A DNA stretch of 64,000 bases from the NCBI RefSeq assembly GCF_052055485.1, contig NZ_CP197171.1:1674001-1738000 (forward strand), read 5' to 3'. The position numbers were made by a program, and so were the translations under genes. The notes below the pieces were generated by a model. That model was not told the DNA's origin and made no database searches. It saw only the letters and a program-made list of their open reading frames with translations. Within the stretch, counting starts at the first letter, position 1. Each line of letters opens with the position of its first letter. Positions 50,797-60,421 of this stretch are shown one piece after another. Origin of the DNA: Amphibacillus sp052055485. GTDB lineage: Bacteria; Bacillota; Bacilli; Bacillales; Amphibacillaceae.

Positions 50797-52704
50797 ATGT
50801 TAACAAAACGACGAAAGGAATTACTTGAGCTATTAGCTACTCAAGATAGTTTTCAAACCGTAGCGTTTTTAGCAAGACAGCTAGGAGTATCAAAAAGAAC
50901 GATACACTCAGAATTGAAAATAATCGAAGATTATATTCAAAGTTCAGGTAAGTACCTAGAAAAAAAGAGGGGAGTTGGGATTGCTCTTAGGGAACTTAAA
51001 GAAAACGTCCTTCCACAAGAAAATGACGAAACTACTGATTTATATAGTACTGTGACAAGGCGAATTGAAATAATGAAAATGTTGTTATTCGAGGAAAGCA
51101 CGATCAGCTTCAATCATCTTTCTGAAATGTTTATAGTAAGCAAAACATCGATAATAAAAGATCTTGAATTTATCATGAAGATATTGAAAGTAGGCTCTAA
51201 TATCGAGTTAAAAAGTGATATTCATGGTACTCGGATAGCGGGTAATGAGATTGACACTCAAAAGGCTTATTTACAATTCAACCGCTATTTACTTAGTAAT
51301 TCAGATTTTTACTATGAAGATACTATTTCTAAAAAAATGAGCTTACTAGAACCCTATTATGGAGAAAAAATAATCACGGTTTGTTCTAATATTTTGTATA
51401 ACTATATTCGCGAAAATATCAATGTTATTTCTGATTATTATGTTCAGAATGTTTTGAACATTTTCATCATACTTGTTTATAGGATTTTAAATGGAAATCA
51501 TATCCGAAAAAATAAAAAAACAGAGTCATCAGATTATACATTGTTTTTTGAAGAAAGTGCAGTGAGGCTTTTGCACAGGGCAGCATTACGACTGGAATTT
51601 TCTTATACAAATGAAGATGTTAAATATTTATCACAACATTTAATATCTAACAGATTTGAGACTTTTCCAGAACAAAATATAGATAATGCAATTATAAATA
51701 GACTTTTAACACAAGTATCAGAGGCCTTGAATATTGACTTCTCCAATGATAAGAAATTAGAAGAAGAATTAAAAAACCATATTCCACCAATGATTTATCG
51801 TTTACGTTCGAACAATAAAAATGATAATCCATTTACTTCTCAAATAAAAACAGAATTTTCTCTAACCTTTAATGTCATTTGGGTTGTTCTCAGCGAATAC
51901 GAAAAGGAATTAGGTATAGCATTTAATGAAGATGAAATCGCCTTTCTCACAATTTATTTCCAATCAGCAATTGAAAGGGCAAAAATAAATAGAAAAATTC
52001 TCATTGTTTGTCAGATGGGTATTGCAACATCAGAGCTTTTAATGAATCGAATTAAAAATGTCATTCCGTCTCTCGATACGATAGAAGTTGCTTCGATTTC
52101 TGAATTAGAGCATATCGATCTTAATCGATTTGACTTAATTGTTTCTACAATCAATATTGATCTACCAGGAAGAAATGTGATTTTTGTTTCACCATTTTTG
52201 ACAGAAAGAGATGTTGAAAAAATTCGTGAATCTGGATATAAGCCGAGTAAAATCAATAAGATTAATTCCGTCATGACGGCGCATCATTTAAAAAAGTATA
52301 CCCTTCCTGAGTTTGTATATGTAGATACAGATTTTTCGTCAAGGGAAGAGTTATTTGAAAAGGTTGGCAAAGATTTAGTTGATAAAAACTTTGTATCTTT
52401 TGATTTTGTTCCCAGCCTTATTAAAAGAGAAGAACTAGGAGGAACAGATTTGCCTTTTGGGGTAGCTGTTCCGCATGGTAATCCAATGCAAGTTAATCAT
52501 ACAGTAGTTGCTATTGTAAAGAACAAAAAGAAATTTAAATGGGATACATACTATGTGGATATTGTTTTTCTGATCTGTATTTCTAGAGAGGATACGCTAC
52601 AGACGAGAAGGATTTTATCAGATATCTATAACATAGTAGACGATGCTCAAATGTTAAAGCAAATGAGAGAGAAATCCTCTAAAAAAGCTTTGTTGGAAAC
52701 TTAG
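50797..52704 (+). CDS. PTS-controlled transcription activator (BglG/MtlR type, PRD-containing)
   Basis: 635 residues: two N-terminal HTH regions (LARQLGVSKRTIHSELKII; about 70-125 second HTH), two PRD domains (about 170-390), an EIIB-Gat-like domain (KILIVCQMGIATSELLMNRI, about 400-490), and a C-terminal EIIA-Fru-like domain with H560 in VAVPHGNPM. Phosphorylation by HPr and EII proteins tunes such activators. It precedes a matched EIIA-EIIB-EIIC set, 12 bp downstream. A cre-like sequence (TGATAACGCTACCA, 50748-50761, two mismatches) may give CcpA control. Confidence 0.9.
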   Translation: MLTKRRKELLELLATQDSFQTVAFLARQLGVSKRTIHSELKIIEDYIQSSGKYLEKKRGVGIALRELKENVLPQENDETTDLYSTVTRRIEIMKMLLFEESTISFNHLSEMFIVSKTSIIKDLEFIMKILKVGSNIELKSDIHGTRIAGNEIDTQKAYLQFNRYLLSNSDFYYEDTISKKMSLLEPYYGEKIITVCSNILYNYIRENINVISDYYVQNVLNIFIILVYRILNGNHIRKNKKTESSDYTLFFEESAVRLLHRAALRLEFSYTNEDVKYLSQHLISNRFETFPEQNIDNAIINRLLTQVSEALNIDFSNDKKLEEELKNHIPPMIYRLRSNNKNDNPFTSQIKTEFSLTFNVIWVVLSEYEKELGIAFNEDEIAFLTIYFQSAIERAKINRKILIVCQMGIATSELLMNRIKNVIPSLDTIEVASISELEHIDLNRFDLIVSTINIDLPGRNVIFVSPFLTERDVEKIRESGYKPSKINKINSVMTAHHLKKYTLPEFVYVDTDFSSREELFEKVGKDLVDKNFVSFDFVPSLIKREELGGTDLPFGVAVPHGNPMQVNHTVVAIVKNKKKFKWDTYYVDIVFLICISREDTLQTRRILSDIYNIVDDAQMLKQMREKSSKKALLET

Positions 52705-52716
52705 GGAGTGGGTAAA

Positions 52717-53190
52717 ATGGGAAAAACACAAGCAGACAGTAGAAAAGTCATCTCACCTGAAATGATTTTCCTAGATAATGAATTTGAGGGCCAAGATGAA
52801 GTCATAAAATTTATTGTTCATCAGGCGAAAGCTAATGGGTATGTAAAAAATGAGGAACTTCTTTATCAGGTGGTAAAAAAACGTGAGGAGGAAATATCTA
52901 CAGCGATTGGGTATTCCATAGCTATTCCACATGGGAAAACTGATACAGTTGCTTATCCCTTCATCGCGTTTTTGAGAACTAATCATGAGATTCAATGGAC
53001 AGAACAGAATGAGGAAATGATTCGTTTGATTTTTCTTATTGGCGTACCTAAAGAAAGTGAAAATACGTTACATCTAAGATTTATATCTCAATTAAGTCAG
53101 AAATTATTAGAAGACGAATTTAGAGGAAAGTTATTACAAGAAAATGATAAAAAACAAATATTTGAACAGTTAAATTCAATTGAAATTTAA
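52717..53190 (+). CDS. PTS fructose-family EIIA
   Basis: 157 residues, EIIA-Fru/Mtl fold; phosphorylated at H72 in SIAIPHGKTD. ATG at 52717 follows GGGAG; a GTG nine bases earlier overlaps that site. Followed after 13 bp by EIIB. Confidence 0.9.
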   Translation: MGKTQADSRKVISPEMIFLDNEFEGQDEVIKFIVHQAKANGYVKNEELLYQVVKKREEEISTAIGYSIAIPHGKTDTVAYPFIAFLRTNHEIQWTEQNEEMIRLIFLIGVPKESENTLHLRFISQLSQKLLEDEFRGKLLQENDKKQIFEQLNSIEI

Positions 53191-53203
53191 GGAGGAAAAC
53201 AAA

Positions 53204-53518
53204 ATGAAAGTAGTGGCAGTAACCGCATGTCCAACTGGGATTGCTCACACGTATATGGCACAAAAGGCAATTGAAAAAGAATGCCAGAAAAGAGGACATG
53301 ACGTAAAAGTAGAAACTCAAGGAAGTATGGGAATTGAAAATGAATTAGAACAAGAAGAAGTAGATCAGGCAGATGTTGTCATCTTAGCTATCGCAATTGG
53401 TATTGATGGGGAAGAGCGTTTTGAAGAAAAAGAAGCTGAAGGTAAGATTATTACTGTTGATCCAGGAGAAGCAATCAAGCATCCTACTGAAATCCTTGAT
53501 AAAGCTGAAAAACTATAA
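53204..53518 (+). CDS. PTS fructose-family EIIB
   Basis: 104 residues; phospho-cysteine C9 in AVTACPTGIAHTYMA, the EIIB-Fru signature, and KVETQGSMGIEN. ATG at 53204 follows AAGGAGG; the preceding in-frame ATG inside EIIA lacks a ribosome site. Confidence 0.93.
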   Translation: MKVVAVTACPTGIAHTYMAQKAIEKECQKRGHDVKVETQGSMGIENELEQEEVDQADVVILAIAIGIDGEERFEEKEAEGKIITVDPGEAIKHPTEILDKAEKL

Positions 53519-53544
53519 TTCTTAAAAAGGGAGAAAAGTGCAAA

Positions 53545-54594
53545 ATGAAAAAGGAGAACAAGTTCTTTAAAGATTTGCAGAAAGCATTTAATACAGGTGT
53601 TTCATTTATGTTGCCGGCAGTTGTAGTCGGAGGGATTTTTCTAGCTGTTTCTTTAGCTACAGGAACCGCCACAGATAGTGGGATGGAAGTAACCAATCCT
53701 TTTATGGAGAATTTGCTAGACTTAGGTTCTGCAGGATTTGCTATGATGATTCCCCTACTTTCTGGATATATTGCTAATTCTCTTGCTGGTAAACCAGCGT
53801 TAGCACCGGCAATGATATTGGGCTATGTGGCGAATAATCCAATTGGTTCAGGGCAAGTACAGACCGGTTTCTTAGGTGCAATGATTATGGGAGTTGCTGT
53901 TGGTTATTTTGTTCGTTGGTGTAAAACTTGGAAAGTACCATCAACTATTCGAACAATCATGCCTATTTTAATTGTTCCAGTGGTTACTACATTTGTTTTG
54001 GGAATGATTTATATTTATGTTATTGCCGTACCAATTGGAGCAGCAATGACTTGGTTAGTCAATGTACTGGGGGCAATGCAAGGCGGAAGTGCAATTATAC
54101 TTGGATTAATTATTGGTGCAATGACGGCAGTAGATATGGGGGGACCTATTAATAAAACGGCGACAGCTTTTACTATCGCTTTAATGGCTGAGGGAATTTA
54201 CGCTCCAAATGGCGCACACCGTATTGCTGTTGCAATCCCTCCATTAGCCATGGCGATTTCTACATTTATTGATCGCAAAAAGTATACATCTGAAGATAAA
54301 GATTTGGGGATTTCCGCATTTTTTATGGGTCTGATTGGAATTACTGAGGGCGCAATTCCATTTGCTGTAAAGGATATTAAGCGTGTGCTTCCAGCAATTA
54401 TTATAGGTAGTGCTGTTGGTGGCGCATTAGGAATGTTGAATGGAGTGGAGGCTTTAGTTCCCCATGGGGGTTTAGTTATTTTACCAGTAGTCAATGGAAA
54501 GCTATGGTTCTTTTTAGCGATGCTCATTGGAACTCTAGTATCTGTAGCTATACTTCACTTTACTAAACCCAATTTAGATGATTTAGAAAAATAA
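53545..54594 (+). CDS. PTS fructose-family EIIC
   Basis: Membrane transporter of 349 residues with about 9-10 helices. Blocks LQKAFNTGVSFMLPAVVVGG, GNPIG-like NNPIGSGQVQTGFLGAM, VDMGGPINKTA and ITEGAIPFAVKD with the substrate Glu are those of EIIC-Fru. Separate EIIA, EIIB, EIIC rather than one fused protein. Substrate not assignable. Confidence 0.92.
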   Translation: MKKENKFFKDLQKAFNTGVSFMLPAVVVGGIFLAVSLATGTATDSGMEVTNPFMENLLDLGSAGFAMMIPLLSGYIANSLAGKPALAPAMILGYVANNPIGSGQVQTGFLGAMIMGVAVGYFVRWCKTWKVPSTIRTIMPILIVPVVTTFVLGMIYIYVIAVPIGAAMTWLVNVLGAMQGGSAIILGLIIGAMTAVDMGGPINKTATAFTIALMAEGIYAPNGAHRIAVAIPPLAMAISTFIDRKKYTSEDKDLGISAFFMGLIGITEGAIPFAVKDIKRVLPAIIIGSAVGGALGMLNGVEALVPHGGLVILPVVNGKLWFFLAMLIGTLVSVAILHFTKPNLDDLEK

Positions 54595-54621
54595 CATGAT
54601 GTATTATAGATAAATTATATT

Positions 54622-54825
54622 AGAGGATGTTCAAAAGATCCAGTAACAATGACATATTAGGTTAATCAAACTTTTTCTGAGAATGTCTTTGCCCTATAAG
54701 GAACGAAGAAGTACAACTTCTGGGAGAGACTCGGTGGCGAAAGCGGAACTTCTGTTAAAAATCATCTATGATCTAGAAGGTTCGAGTTTAACTTTCTGGA
54801 TCCTTTTCATCCTCTTTTTTGAACA
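54622..54825. repeat. About 200-bp element with complementary ends (MITE-like or structured)
   Basis: AGAGGATG...AAAAGATCCAG (54622-54643) is complementary to CTGGATCCTTTTCATCCTCT (54796-54815) apart from a 3-nt bulge and one base; a T-run and GAACA follow. The inside holds CTTTTTCTGAG, GAGACTCGGTGGCGAAAGCGG and TTCTGGATCC-type blocks. Such long-range pairing marks a non-autonomous repeat; it also could terminate the PTS operon. Confidence 0.6.
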
Positions 54826-55122
54826 CATATGATTAATTCTGAATGATTCAACACGTAATATGAAGTGAATGATTAGCCTTTGTCTAATAGATTTTCCATC
54901 GCTTGTCTTAATAGGGTGAATGAATTAGGCATCAAGTCAGCTGAAGATATCAAGGTTCTAATGGGAAGAGAATGAACTAAAGAACCCCTTAGATAAATGA
55001 CCTTGGCTTGATCAAGGTAGCTGAAGGTAGGCAAAGTTCGTCACAACCTGGGACTGGGATTACCAATGTTGTTAGATTAATAAAATTTATGGAAAAAATA
55101 AAAAATGGGAGCTGACCTAAAG
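54826..55122. other. Gene-free region before the GatZ-like gene
   Basis: Holds GACTGGGATTAC near 55052-55063, a fragment like R34 units, and the codons NELGIKSAEDIKVLMGRE before a stop near 54975, which may be the end of a lost gene. No clear promoter. Confidence 0.3.
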
Positions 55123-56406
55123 ATGAATAAATTACCAATAAAAACAGTTGTTAAAAATTTATTATCACTACAAGAAACAGGTGAAAGTGCCACAATATTA
55201 GGAATTGGACCTATGTCAAAAAACTGTGTGCAAGCAACGCTGGAGCTATCTAAGGAAGATGATTATCCAGTCATGTTTATTGCTAGCCGAAATCAAGTAG
55301 ATGCGGATGAACTAGGTGGGGGTTATGTTAATGGATGGAATCAGTTTACATTTGCCAAAGCGGTAGAAGAAGTTGCAGAAGCAATCGATTATGACAATTT
55401 ATATTACTTATGTCGAGACCATGGAGGACCTTGGCAGCGGGACAAGGAACGAAATGATCATTTGCCAACTGATGTAGCCATGGAATTGGGAAAGAAATCT
55501 TATCTGGCAGATATTGAAGCAGGATTTGATTTATTAATGATTGACCCAACTAAGGACCCATTCGAGGTGGGCAAAGTCATTCCTTTGGATATTGTTTTGG
55601 AACGTACAGTTGAACTTATTGAGTTTTGTGAGAAAGAACGTAAAGCTAGAAATTTACCTGAGATTGGCTATGAAGTAGGTACGGAAGAAACAAATGGAGG
55701 TCTCACATCTACCGAAACATATGAAACATTTATTTTACGCTTGAAAGATGAACTTGAGAAACGTAACTTACCTATGCCGACATTTATTGTTGGACAAACG
55801 GGAACCTTAATTCGGAAAACAGAACAAATGGGGACGTTTAATTTCAAAAATGCATATGACTTAGCCCAGATGGCCAAACAGTATGATGTTGGTTTAAAAG
55901 AGCATAATGGTGATTATTTAGATGATGTGACTTTATTAGAGCACATCCCATCTCAAGTTACTGCAACGAATATTGCACCACAATACGGAACAGAAGAAAC
56001 ACGCGCCTATTTGAATCTGGCAGCAGTTGAAGAAAAACTAGTAGAATATGGTCTAGTTACAGAACCATCAAATACGCGTGAGGCGCTCTTGATCCATGCA
56101 ATCAAAAGTGAACGTTGGAGAAAGTGGATGGTAGGTGAACAAAAAGAGTTAACGGTTGATCAAATTTTGGCAGCAAATGATGATCAATTACAAGCTGAAA
56201 TTTTAGATATTGCTGGGCACTATACATTTAATGAAGATGAGGTTAAAGCTGAAATCGAAAAAATGTATAGTAATCTTAAAGCACATCATATTGATGGACA
56301 ACGTTATGTAGTGGATCATATCAAACGTCCAATTCGTGATTATGCAGAGTGCTATAACCTTAAAGGTACTACAAGTCGAATTATAAAAGCTGCTAAAGAA
56401 GAATAA
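55123..56406 (+). CDS. GatZ/KbaZ-like tagatose-bisphosphate aldolase non-catalytic subunit family protein
   Basis: 427 residues, TIM-barrel protein of the Tagatose_6_P_K/GatZ family (E. coli GatZ 420, KbaZ 426 residues). Seen: PVMFIASRNQVDADELGGGY (equivalent of the EATSNQVNQ.GGYTG block), YLCRDHGGPW (like GGDHLGP), DIEAGFDLLMIDPT and GYEVGTEETNGG. GatZ normally stabilises the catalytic class II aldolase GatY; no gatY/kbaY is in the window, so it may act with a distant partner or by itself in a related reaction. GGGAG lies 11 nt upstream of the chosen ATG; the earlier ATG at 55105 has none. Confidence 0.82.
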   Translation: MNKLPIKTVVKNLLSLQETGESATILGIGPMSKNCVQATLELSKEDDYPVMFIASRNQVDADELGGGYVNGWNQFTFAKAVEEVAEAIDYDNLYYLCRDHGGPWQRDKERNDHLPTDVAMELGKKSYLADIEAGFDLLMIDPTKDPFEVGKVIPLDIVLERTVELIEFCEKERKARNLPEIGYEVGTEETNGGLTSTETYETFILRLKDELEKRNLPMPTFIVGQTGTLIRKTEQMGTFNFKNAYDLAQMAKQYDVGLKEHNGDYLDDVTLLEHIPSQVTATNIAPQYGTEETRAYLNLAAVEEKLVEYGLVTEPSNTREALLIHAIKSERWRKWMVGEQKELTVDQILAANDDQLQAEILDIAGHYTFNEDEVKAEIEKMYSNLKAHHIDGQRYVVDHIKRPIRDYAECYNLKGTTSRIIKAAKEE

Positions 56407-56678
56407 ATGTGGAGCAATAACGTTATCCTCAGCTAAGACTAAGATTATTGAAACCGAAAAATTATCTAGCTGGATTATAAAATTAAGAAAAGGTATTGAC
56501 TTCGATACAAAAATGATTTCTAGCAAGTATTTTTAGCCTGAGTGCTAATTAAACTTGGTTTTCATCATGCAATAATACCTGGACATTTATAAGTACATCT
56601 TTTAATAGATTTAGAGATTGTAAATTTACTGGGAGATTGAGAAGTATTAAAAAAATGGGGGCGTGAGCAGCACTAAAC
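56407..56678. other. Decayed intergenic DNA
   Basis: A short open run reading EKLSSWIIKLRKGIDFDTKM (about 56452-56520) ends at a TAG and has no start; it may be a fragment of a lost gene. Nothing else was recognised. Confidence 0.25.
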
Positions 56679-56783
56679 ATTAGCTTTACTATTCCTGTTG
56701 GTGCAAGTGCTCCGGGAGAGACGGTAATTAAAAAGTATGGTTTTACAGTTGAACGAGTTGTAGAAACGTTTAATTTACTTTAA
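56679..56783 (+). pseudogene. Transketolase, C-terminal remnant
   Basis: 34 codons ending in TAA read ISFTIPVGASAPGETVIKKY then GFTVERVVETFNLL, the last part of a transketolase (GASAPGxxVxxxYGFTVENVV). A stop codon lies only four codons before and no upstream transketolase sequence is seen, so the rest of the gene has been deleted. Together with the PTS and GatZ-like genes it points to a once larger sugar-catabolic cluster. Confidence 0.75.
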
Positions 56784-56794
56784 GCTAAGGGTAT

Positions 56795-56838
56795 GATTGA
56801 GGCAAAACTATTTAGTGAATTGCCTCAATCCTTTTTTA
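56795..56838 (+). terminator. Rho-independent terminator
   Basis: GATTGAGGCAA (56795-56805) pairs perfectly with TTGCCTCAATC (56820-56830), then T6. It is the old terminator of the transketolase remnant. Confidence 0.92.
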
Positions 56839-56860
56839 TTACTTTGTAAAGGGGGATTTT

Positions 56861-57559
56861 ATGGAGGCAGTAATATTTGATGTAGATGATACTTTATATG
56901 ATCAGCTCAAACCATTTCAGCAAGCTTTTGAGAAGAACTTTTTATTTAAGGATATACCAATAGAAGAGTTGTATGTTTATAGTAGAAAATTAAGTGATCA
57001 AGTATTCCATTTATCAGAGAGTGGTCAAATGGGTATGCAAAATATGCATATATACAGAATAAAAAAAGCGATGACCTACTTTAATAAAAAAATTTCTGAT
57101 GAAGAGGCTATTTCATTTCAAAATGATTATCAACAATTCCAGCAAAAAATCCAGTTAATTCCCGATATAAAAGAGACGTTAGATTTTTGTCTATCGAAAG
57201 AGGTGAACATGGGAATTATAACAAATGGACCGATAGAACATCAGAAAAAAAAGATTCAACAATTAGAATTAGAAAAATGGATACCTAAAGACAATATACT
57301 GATTTCTTCGGAGGTGGGTGTTGCCAAACCAGATGTTGAAATTTTTCGGTTAGCAGAATCTATAATGGATCTAGATAGAAATAAAACATATTATCTTGGG
57401 GACTCTTTTGAAAATGATATTATTGGAGCGAAAAATGCTGGTTGGAAGGCAGTTTGGATTAATCGTAGGAACCGCGAGAATGCTCATCATTCAATTGAAG
57501 CAGACCACCTTATAAATGGTGATAAATCAGTATTGGAGCTTGTTCGATCAATTATTTAG
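56861..57559 (+). CDS. HAD-superfamily hydrolase (YjjG/PynA-like subfamily IA)
   Basis: 232 residues. Motif I FDVDDTLYD (D8, D10), motif II IITNGP, motif III Lys in VGVAKPDVEIF, motif IV YLGDSFENDIIGAKNAG. Helical cap between I and II. The IITNG and GDS.ENDI pattern resembles nucleotide or sugar phosphatases of the YjjG type; substrate unknown. It begins 22 bp after a terminator, so its promoter must lie within or before the terminator region. Confidence 0.88.
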   Translation: MEAVIFDVDDTLYDQLKPFQQAFEKNFLFKDIPIEELYVYSRKLSDQVFHLSESGQMGMQNMHIYRIKKAMTYFNKKISDEEAISFQNDYQQFQQKIQLIPDIKETLDFCLSKEVNMGIITNGPIEHQKKKIQQLELEKWIPKDNILISSEVGVAKPDVEIFRLAESIMDLDRNKTYYLGDSFENDIIGAKNAGWKAVWINRRNRENAHHSIEADHLINGDKSVLELVRSII

Positions 57560-57828
57560 AGAGACCCTTTCAAAAAAATCAGAACCAGAGTTTTATGCTC
57601 ATTGAAAAATATTTATCTAGAATGAAAGAATTTGGTCCCCTATATTTACTCATAAAATGCAGATCAATGTCTTTTACTATAAGGGATAGAAAATCAAAGT
57701 CATATTAGGAAGCTAAATTACCTTTATACTAAGGTTTTAATTTTAATTTAACTTATTGGATTTGTTTGTTAATCTTATTAAGTTATAATAGTAAATGAAG
57801 TAAAGTAATTTAGTAAAGGAGTTTGATG

Positions 57829-59277
57829 ATGGAACATAAACAACTGAAATCATTTCCGAATAATTTTTTATGGGGATCAGCCTCTGCCGCTTATCAAATT
57901 GAAGGGGCACATGACCAAGATGGTAAAGGTCCATCAGTATGGGATGTCTATACAAAGATACCAGGAACAACATTTAAAGAAACAAATGGTGATGTGGCGG
58001 TTGATCACTACAATCGCTATAAGGAAGATGTTGCGTTAATGGCCGAGCAAGGGTTAAAGGCGTATCGTTTTTCAATCGCCTGGAGCCGGCTTTTTCCTGA
58101 TGGACGGGGAGAAGCTAATGAAGCAGGTTTTCAATTTTATGATGATTTAATTGATGAATTAATCAAACATAATATTGAACCTGTGGTTACTGTTTACCAT
58201 TGGGATGTTCCACAAGCCCTAATGGATGCTTATGGTGCCTGGGAATCAAGAGAGATTATTGAGGATTTCAATAACTATTGTACAGCGATTTTTAAACGTT
58301 ATGGTGATCGCGTTAAATATTGGGTGACGTTAAATGAGCAAAATATTTTTATTGGGCTTGGTTACCGTTCAGGAATTCACCCACCTGGAGTAAAAGATTT
58401 AAAACGGATGTATCAAGCAAATCATATAGCTAATGTTGCTAACGCAAAAGCAATTGAAACATTTCGTGGAATTGTGAAGGATGGGAAGATTGGACCGAGC
58501 TTTGCCTATAGCCCTGTTTATCCATTTGACAGCAAAGCTGAAAATGTCATCGCTGCAGAAAATGCTGAAGAAATGAATTCTCACTGGTGGATGGATATTT
58601 ATGCTTGGGGTCACTATCCACAAGTTATTTGGAATTACCTTGAGGATGAAGGGCTTGCTCCAAAGGTTGAAGCAGGGGATTTTGAGCTTATGCAACGGGC
58701 AAAACCTGATTTTATGGGCTTGAATTATTATCAAACTACGACAGTTAAAGCAAATCCGCTTGATGGTGTTGGAGAAACAACTATGAATACGACTGGTAAA
58801 AAGGGTTCATCTAAAGAGTCAGGAAATCCAGGTTTATTTAAAAACGTTCAAAACCCATATTCAGAAACAACTGATTGGGATTGGACCATCGATCCTGAAG
58901 GTTTACGTATTGCCTTGCGTCGAATTGCAAACAGATATCAATTACCGATTCTAATCACTGAAAATGGATTGGGTGCTTTTGATACTTTAGAAGAAGGAGA
59001 TATCGTTAATGATGATTACCGAATCGATTTTCTCGAAACGCATGCAACGGCGATTCAACGCGCAATTAGTGATGGGGTAGATGTTTTAGGTTACTGCACC
59101 TGGTCATTTACTGATTTATTAAGCTGGTTAAATGGTTATCAAAAACGTTATGGTTTTGTTTATGTTAACCGCGATGAGGATGGTCCTAAGGATTTACGCC
59201 GAATCAAGAAGAAAAGTTTCTATTGGTATAAAGAAGTGATCAAAGCAAATGCCTTAATTGATCGAAGTTCATTATAA
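57829..59277 (+). CDS. GH1 beta-glucosidase / 6-phospho-beta-glucosidase (BglC/YckE-like)
   Basis: Cytoplasmic GH1 enzyme of 483 residues or so. N-terminal FLWGSASAAYQIEGA, acid/base E170 in TLNEQN, nucleophile E378 in ITENGLG, and the C-terminal TDLLSWLNGYQKRYGFVYV loop. The Ser, Lys and Tyr in that loop sit where 6-phospho-glycosidases hold the phosphate, and NEQ replaces the NEP of plain beta-glucosidases, so phosphorylated substrates are likely, though YckE-type enzymes can take both. The third of three clustered starts (ATG 57829) is best spaced from AAAGGAG. Confidence 0.9.
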   Translation: MEHKQLKSFPNNFLWGSASAAYQIEGAHDQDGKGPSVWDVYTKIPGTTFKETNGDVAVDHYNRYKEDVALMAEQGLKAYRFSIAWSRLFPDGRGEANEAGFQFYDDLIDELIKHNIEPVVTVYHWDVPQALMDAYGAWESREIIEDFNNYCTAIFKRYGDRVKYWVTLNEQNIFIGLGYRSGIHPPGVKDLKRMYQANHIANVANAKAIETFRGIVKDGKIGPSFAYSPVYPFDSKAENVIAAENAEEMNSHWWMDIYAWGHYPQVIWNYLEDEGLAPKVEAGDFELMQRAKPDFMGLNYYQTTTVKANPLDGVGETTMNTTGKKGSSKESGNPGLFKNVQNPYSETTDWDWTIDPEGLRIALRRIANRYQLPILITENGLGAFDTLEEGDIVNDDYRIDFLETHATAIQRAISDGVDVLGYCTWSFTDLLSWLNGYQKRYGFVYVNRDEDGPKDLRRIKKKSFYWYKEVIKANALIDRSSL

Positions 59278-59306
59278 ATAAGTTAAAACTTTAATAATAT
59301 TCGGAT

Positions 59307-59347
59307 AGCATCTGGTTTAGAAATAACTAAATCAGGTGCTTTTTTTG
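59307..59347 (+). terminator. Rho-independent terminator
   Basis: AGCATCTGGTTTAG pairs with CTAAATCAGGTGCT (one or two GU/mismatch), then T7. The rest of the 59348-59577 stretch shows no feature beyond an AT-rich promoter region. Confidence 0.88.
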
Positions 59348-59577
59348 CTTATATATCCAAAAGGAATCTTTTAAAAAATAAATAACAAAAACTAAAATAA
59401 AAGAAAAAGTGTAAAGAAAATAACAATCGGATGTATAAAAATATGATTTATTGCCCCACAATGACAAATGTAACAAGAAGTCGCATTATTTTTATTAACC
59501 TTTAATTGTTTTGTAACCTACAATGTTTAGTTTTGTATTAAGATGAAGACTGCTTATTAAAAAGGAGGCAATAAAAA

Positions 59578-60375
59578 ATGAAGAAGATGGTTATGTCGTT
59601 ATTTTCATTAACAGTTATGTCGACAGTTATACCAGGAACACTTCATGCACAAGAATATCAAGTTGAATCGGGTGATAGTCTATGGAAAATTGCCAATGAC
59701 TATGACACAACGATTACATCACTGTATGATTTAAATGAGCTTGATTCTGATTTTATTTATCCAGGACAAGTTCTTCAAGTAGAGGAAGAAGAGATCATTC
59801 ATAAAATTGAGCGAGGGGATACATTGTATGCCTTAGCTAAAGAATATCAGGTTACAGTTCTAGACTTAATGAACTGGAATGAACTTGCTTCAGATCTTAT
59901 TGTTGTAGGAAATGAATTGGTTATCTATCCAAATGCTGAGGCTGTTGATAATGCCGATGAAGAAGAACCGGCACAAACCGCATCAGCTCCAGTGGATACG
60001 GAACAATCTCAATCAAGTGCTGAAGAGGAACAGGAACCAGCACAAGTAAGTTCTGAAGACGAACAACCGCAAGAACAGTCAGATGAGATGACCTTATCGA
60101 TGACAGCAACAGCTTATACCGCTGAATGTGAAGGCTGTACGGGCATTACTGCGACAGGATTGGATTTAAATGAAGATCGAAATATGAAAGTTGTTGCAGT
60201 TGATCCATCTGTTATTCCGTTAGGAACAAGAGTACATGTTGAAGGATACGGTGAAGCAATTGCTGGTGATGTAGGTGGTGCGATTAAAGGAAACAAAATT
60301 GATATTCATGTCCCAACGAAGGAAGAAGCTCAAAGCTGGGGCGTGCGTGAAGTAAGTGTCACAATTTTAGAATAA
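59578..60375 (+). CDS. Secreted LysM-LysM-3D cell-wall protein (YocH-like)
   Basis: 265 residues: signal peptide (1-24, cleavage after LHA), two LysM peptidoglycan-binding domains (about 26-70 and 76-120, ESGDSLWKIANDYDTTI and ERGDTLYALAKEYQVTV), a Glu/Gln/Ser-rich linker (125-175) and a C-terminal 3D domain with the three conserved Asp (about 178-265, TATAYTAECEGCTG, VAVDPSVIPLGTRVHVEGYG, GDVGGAIKGNKIDIHV). The 3D domain is a muralytic double-psi barrel as in MltA/YocH. In B. subtilis such genes answer to WalRK; no clear WalR box was found here. Confidence 0.93.
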   Translation: MKKMVMSLFSLTVMSTVIPGTLHAQEYQVESGDSLWKIANDYDTTITSLYDLNELDSDFIYPGQVLQVEEEEIIHKIERGDTLYALAKEYQVTVLDLMNWNELASDLIVVGNELVIYPNAEAVDNADEEEPAQTASAPVDTEQSQSSAEEEQEPAQVSSEDEQPQEQSDEMTLSMTATAYTAECEGCTGITATGLDLNEDRNMKVVAVDPSVIPLGTRVHVEGYGEAIAGDVGGAIKGNKIDIHVPTKEEAQSWGVREVSVTILE

Positions 60376-60383
60376 AGTGCATG

Positions 60384-60421
60384 AAAAAAAGAGCAAAGAT
60401 TTTATATCTTGCTCTTTTTTT
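60384..60421. terminator. Bidirectional terminator
   Basis: AAAAAAGAGCAA-AGA pairs with TCT-TGCTCTTTTTT with one bulged A. It serves the LysM gene and the small minus-strand gene. Confidence 0.85.

Noticed and set aside
59460..59530. WalR box before the LysM-3D gene
   Set aside because: TGTAAC and TGTTTA are present, but six rather than five bases apart and poorly matched.
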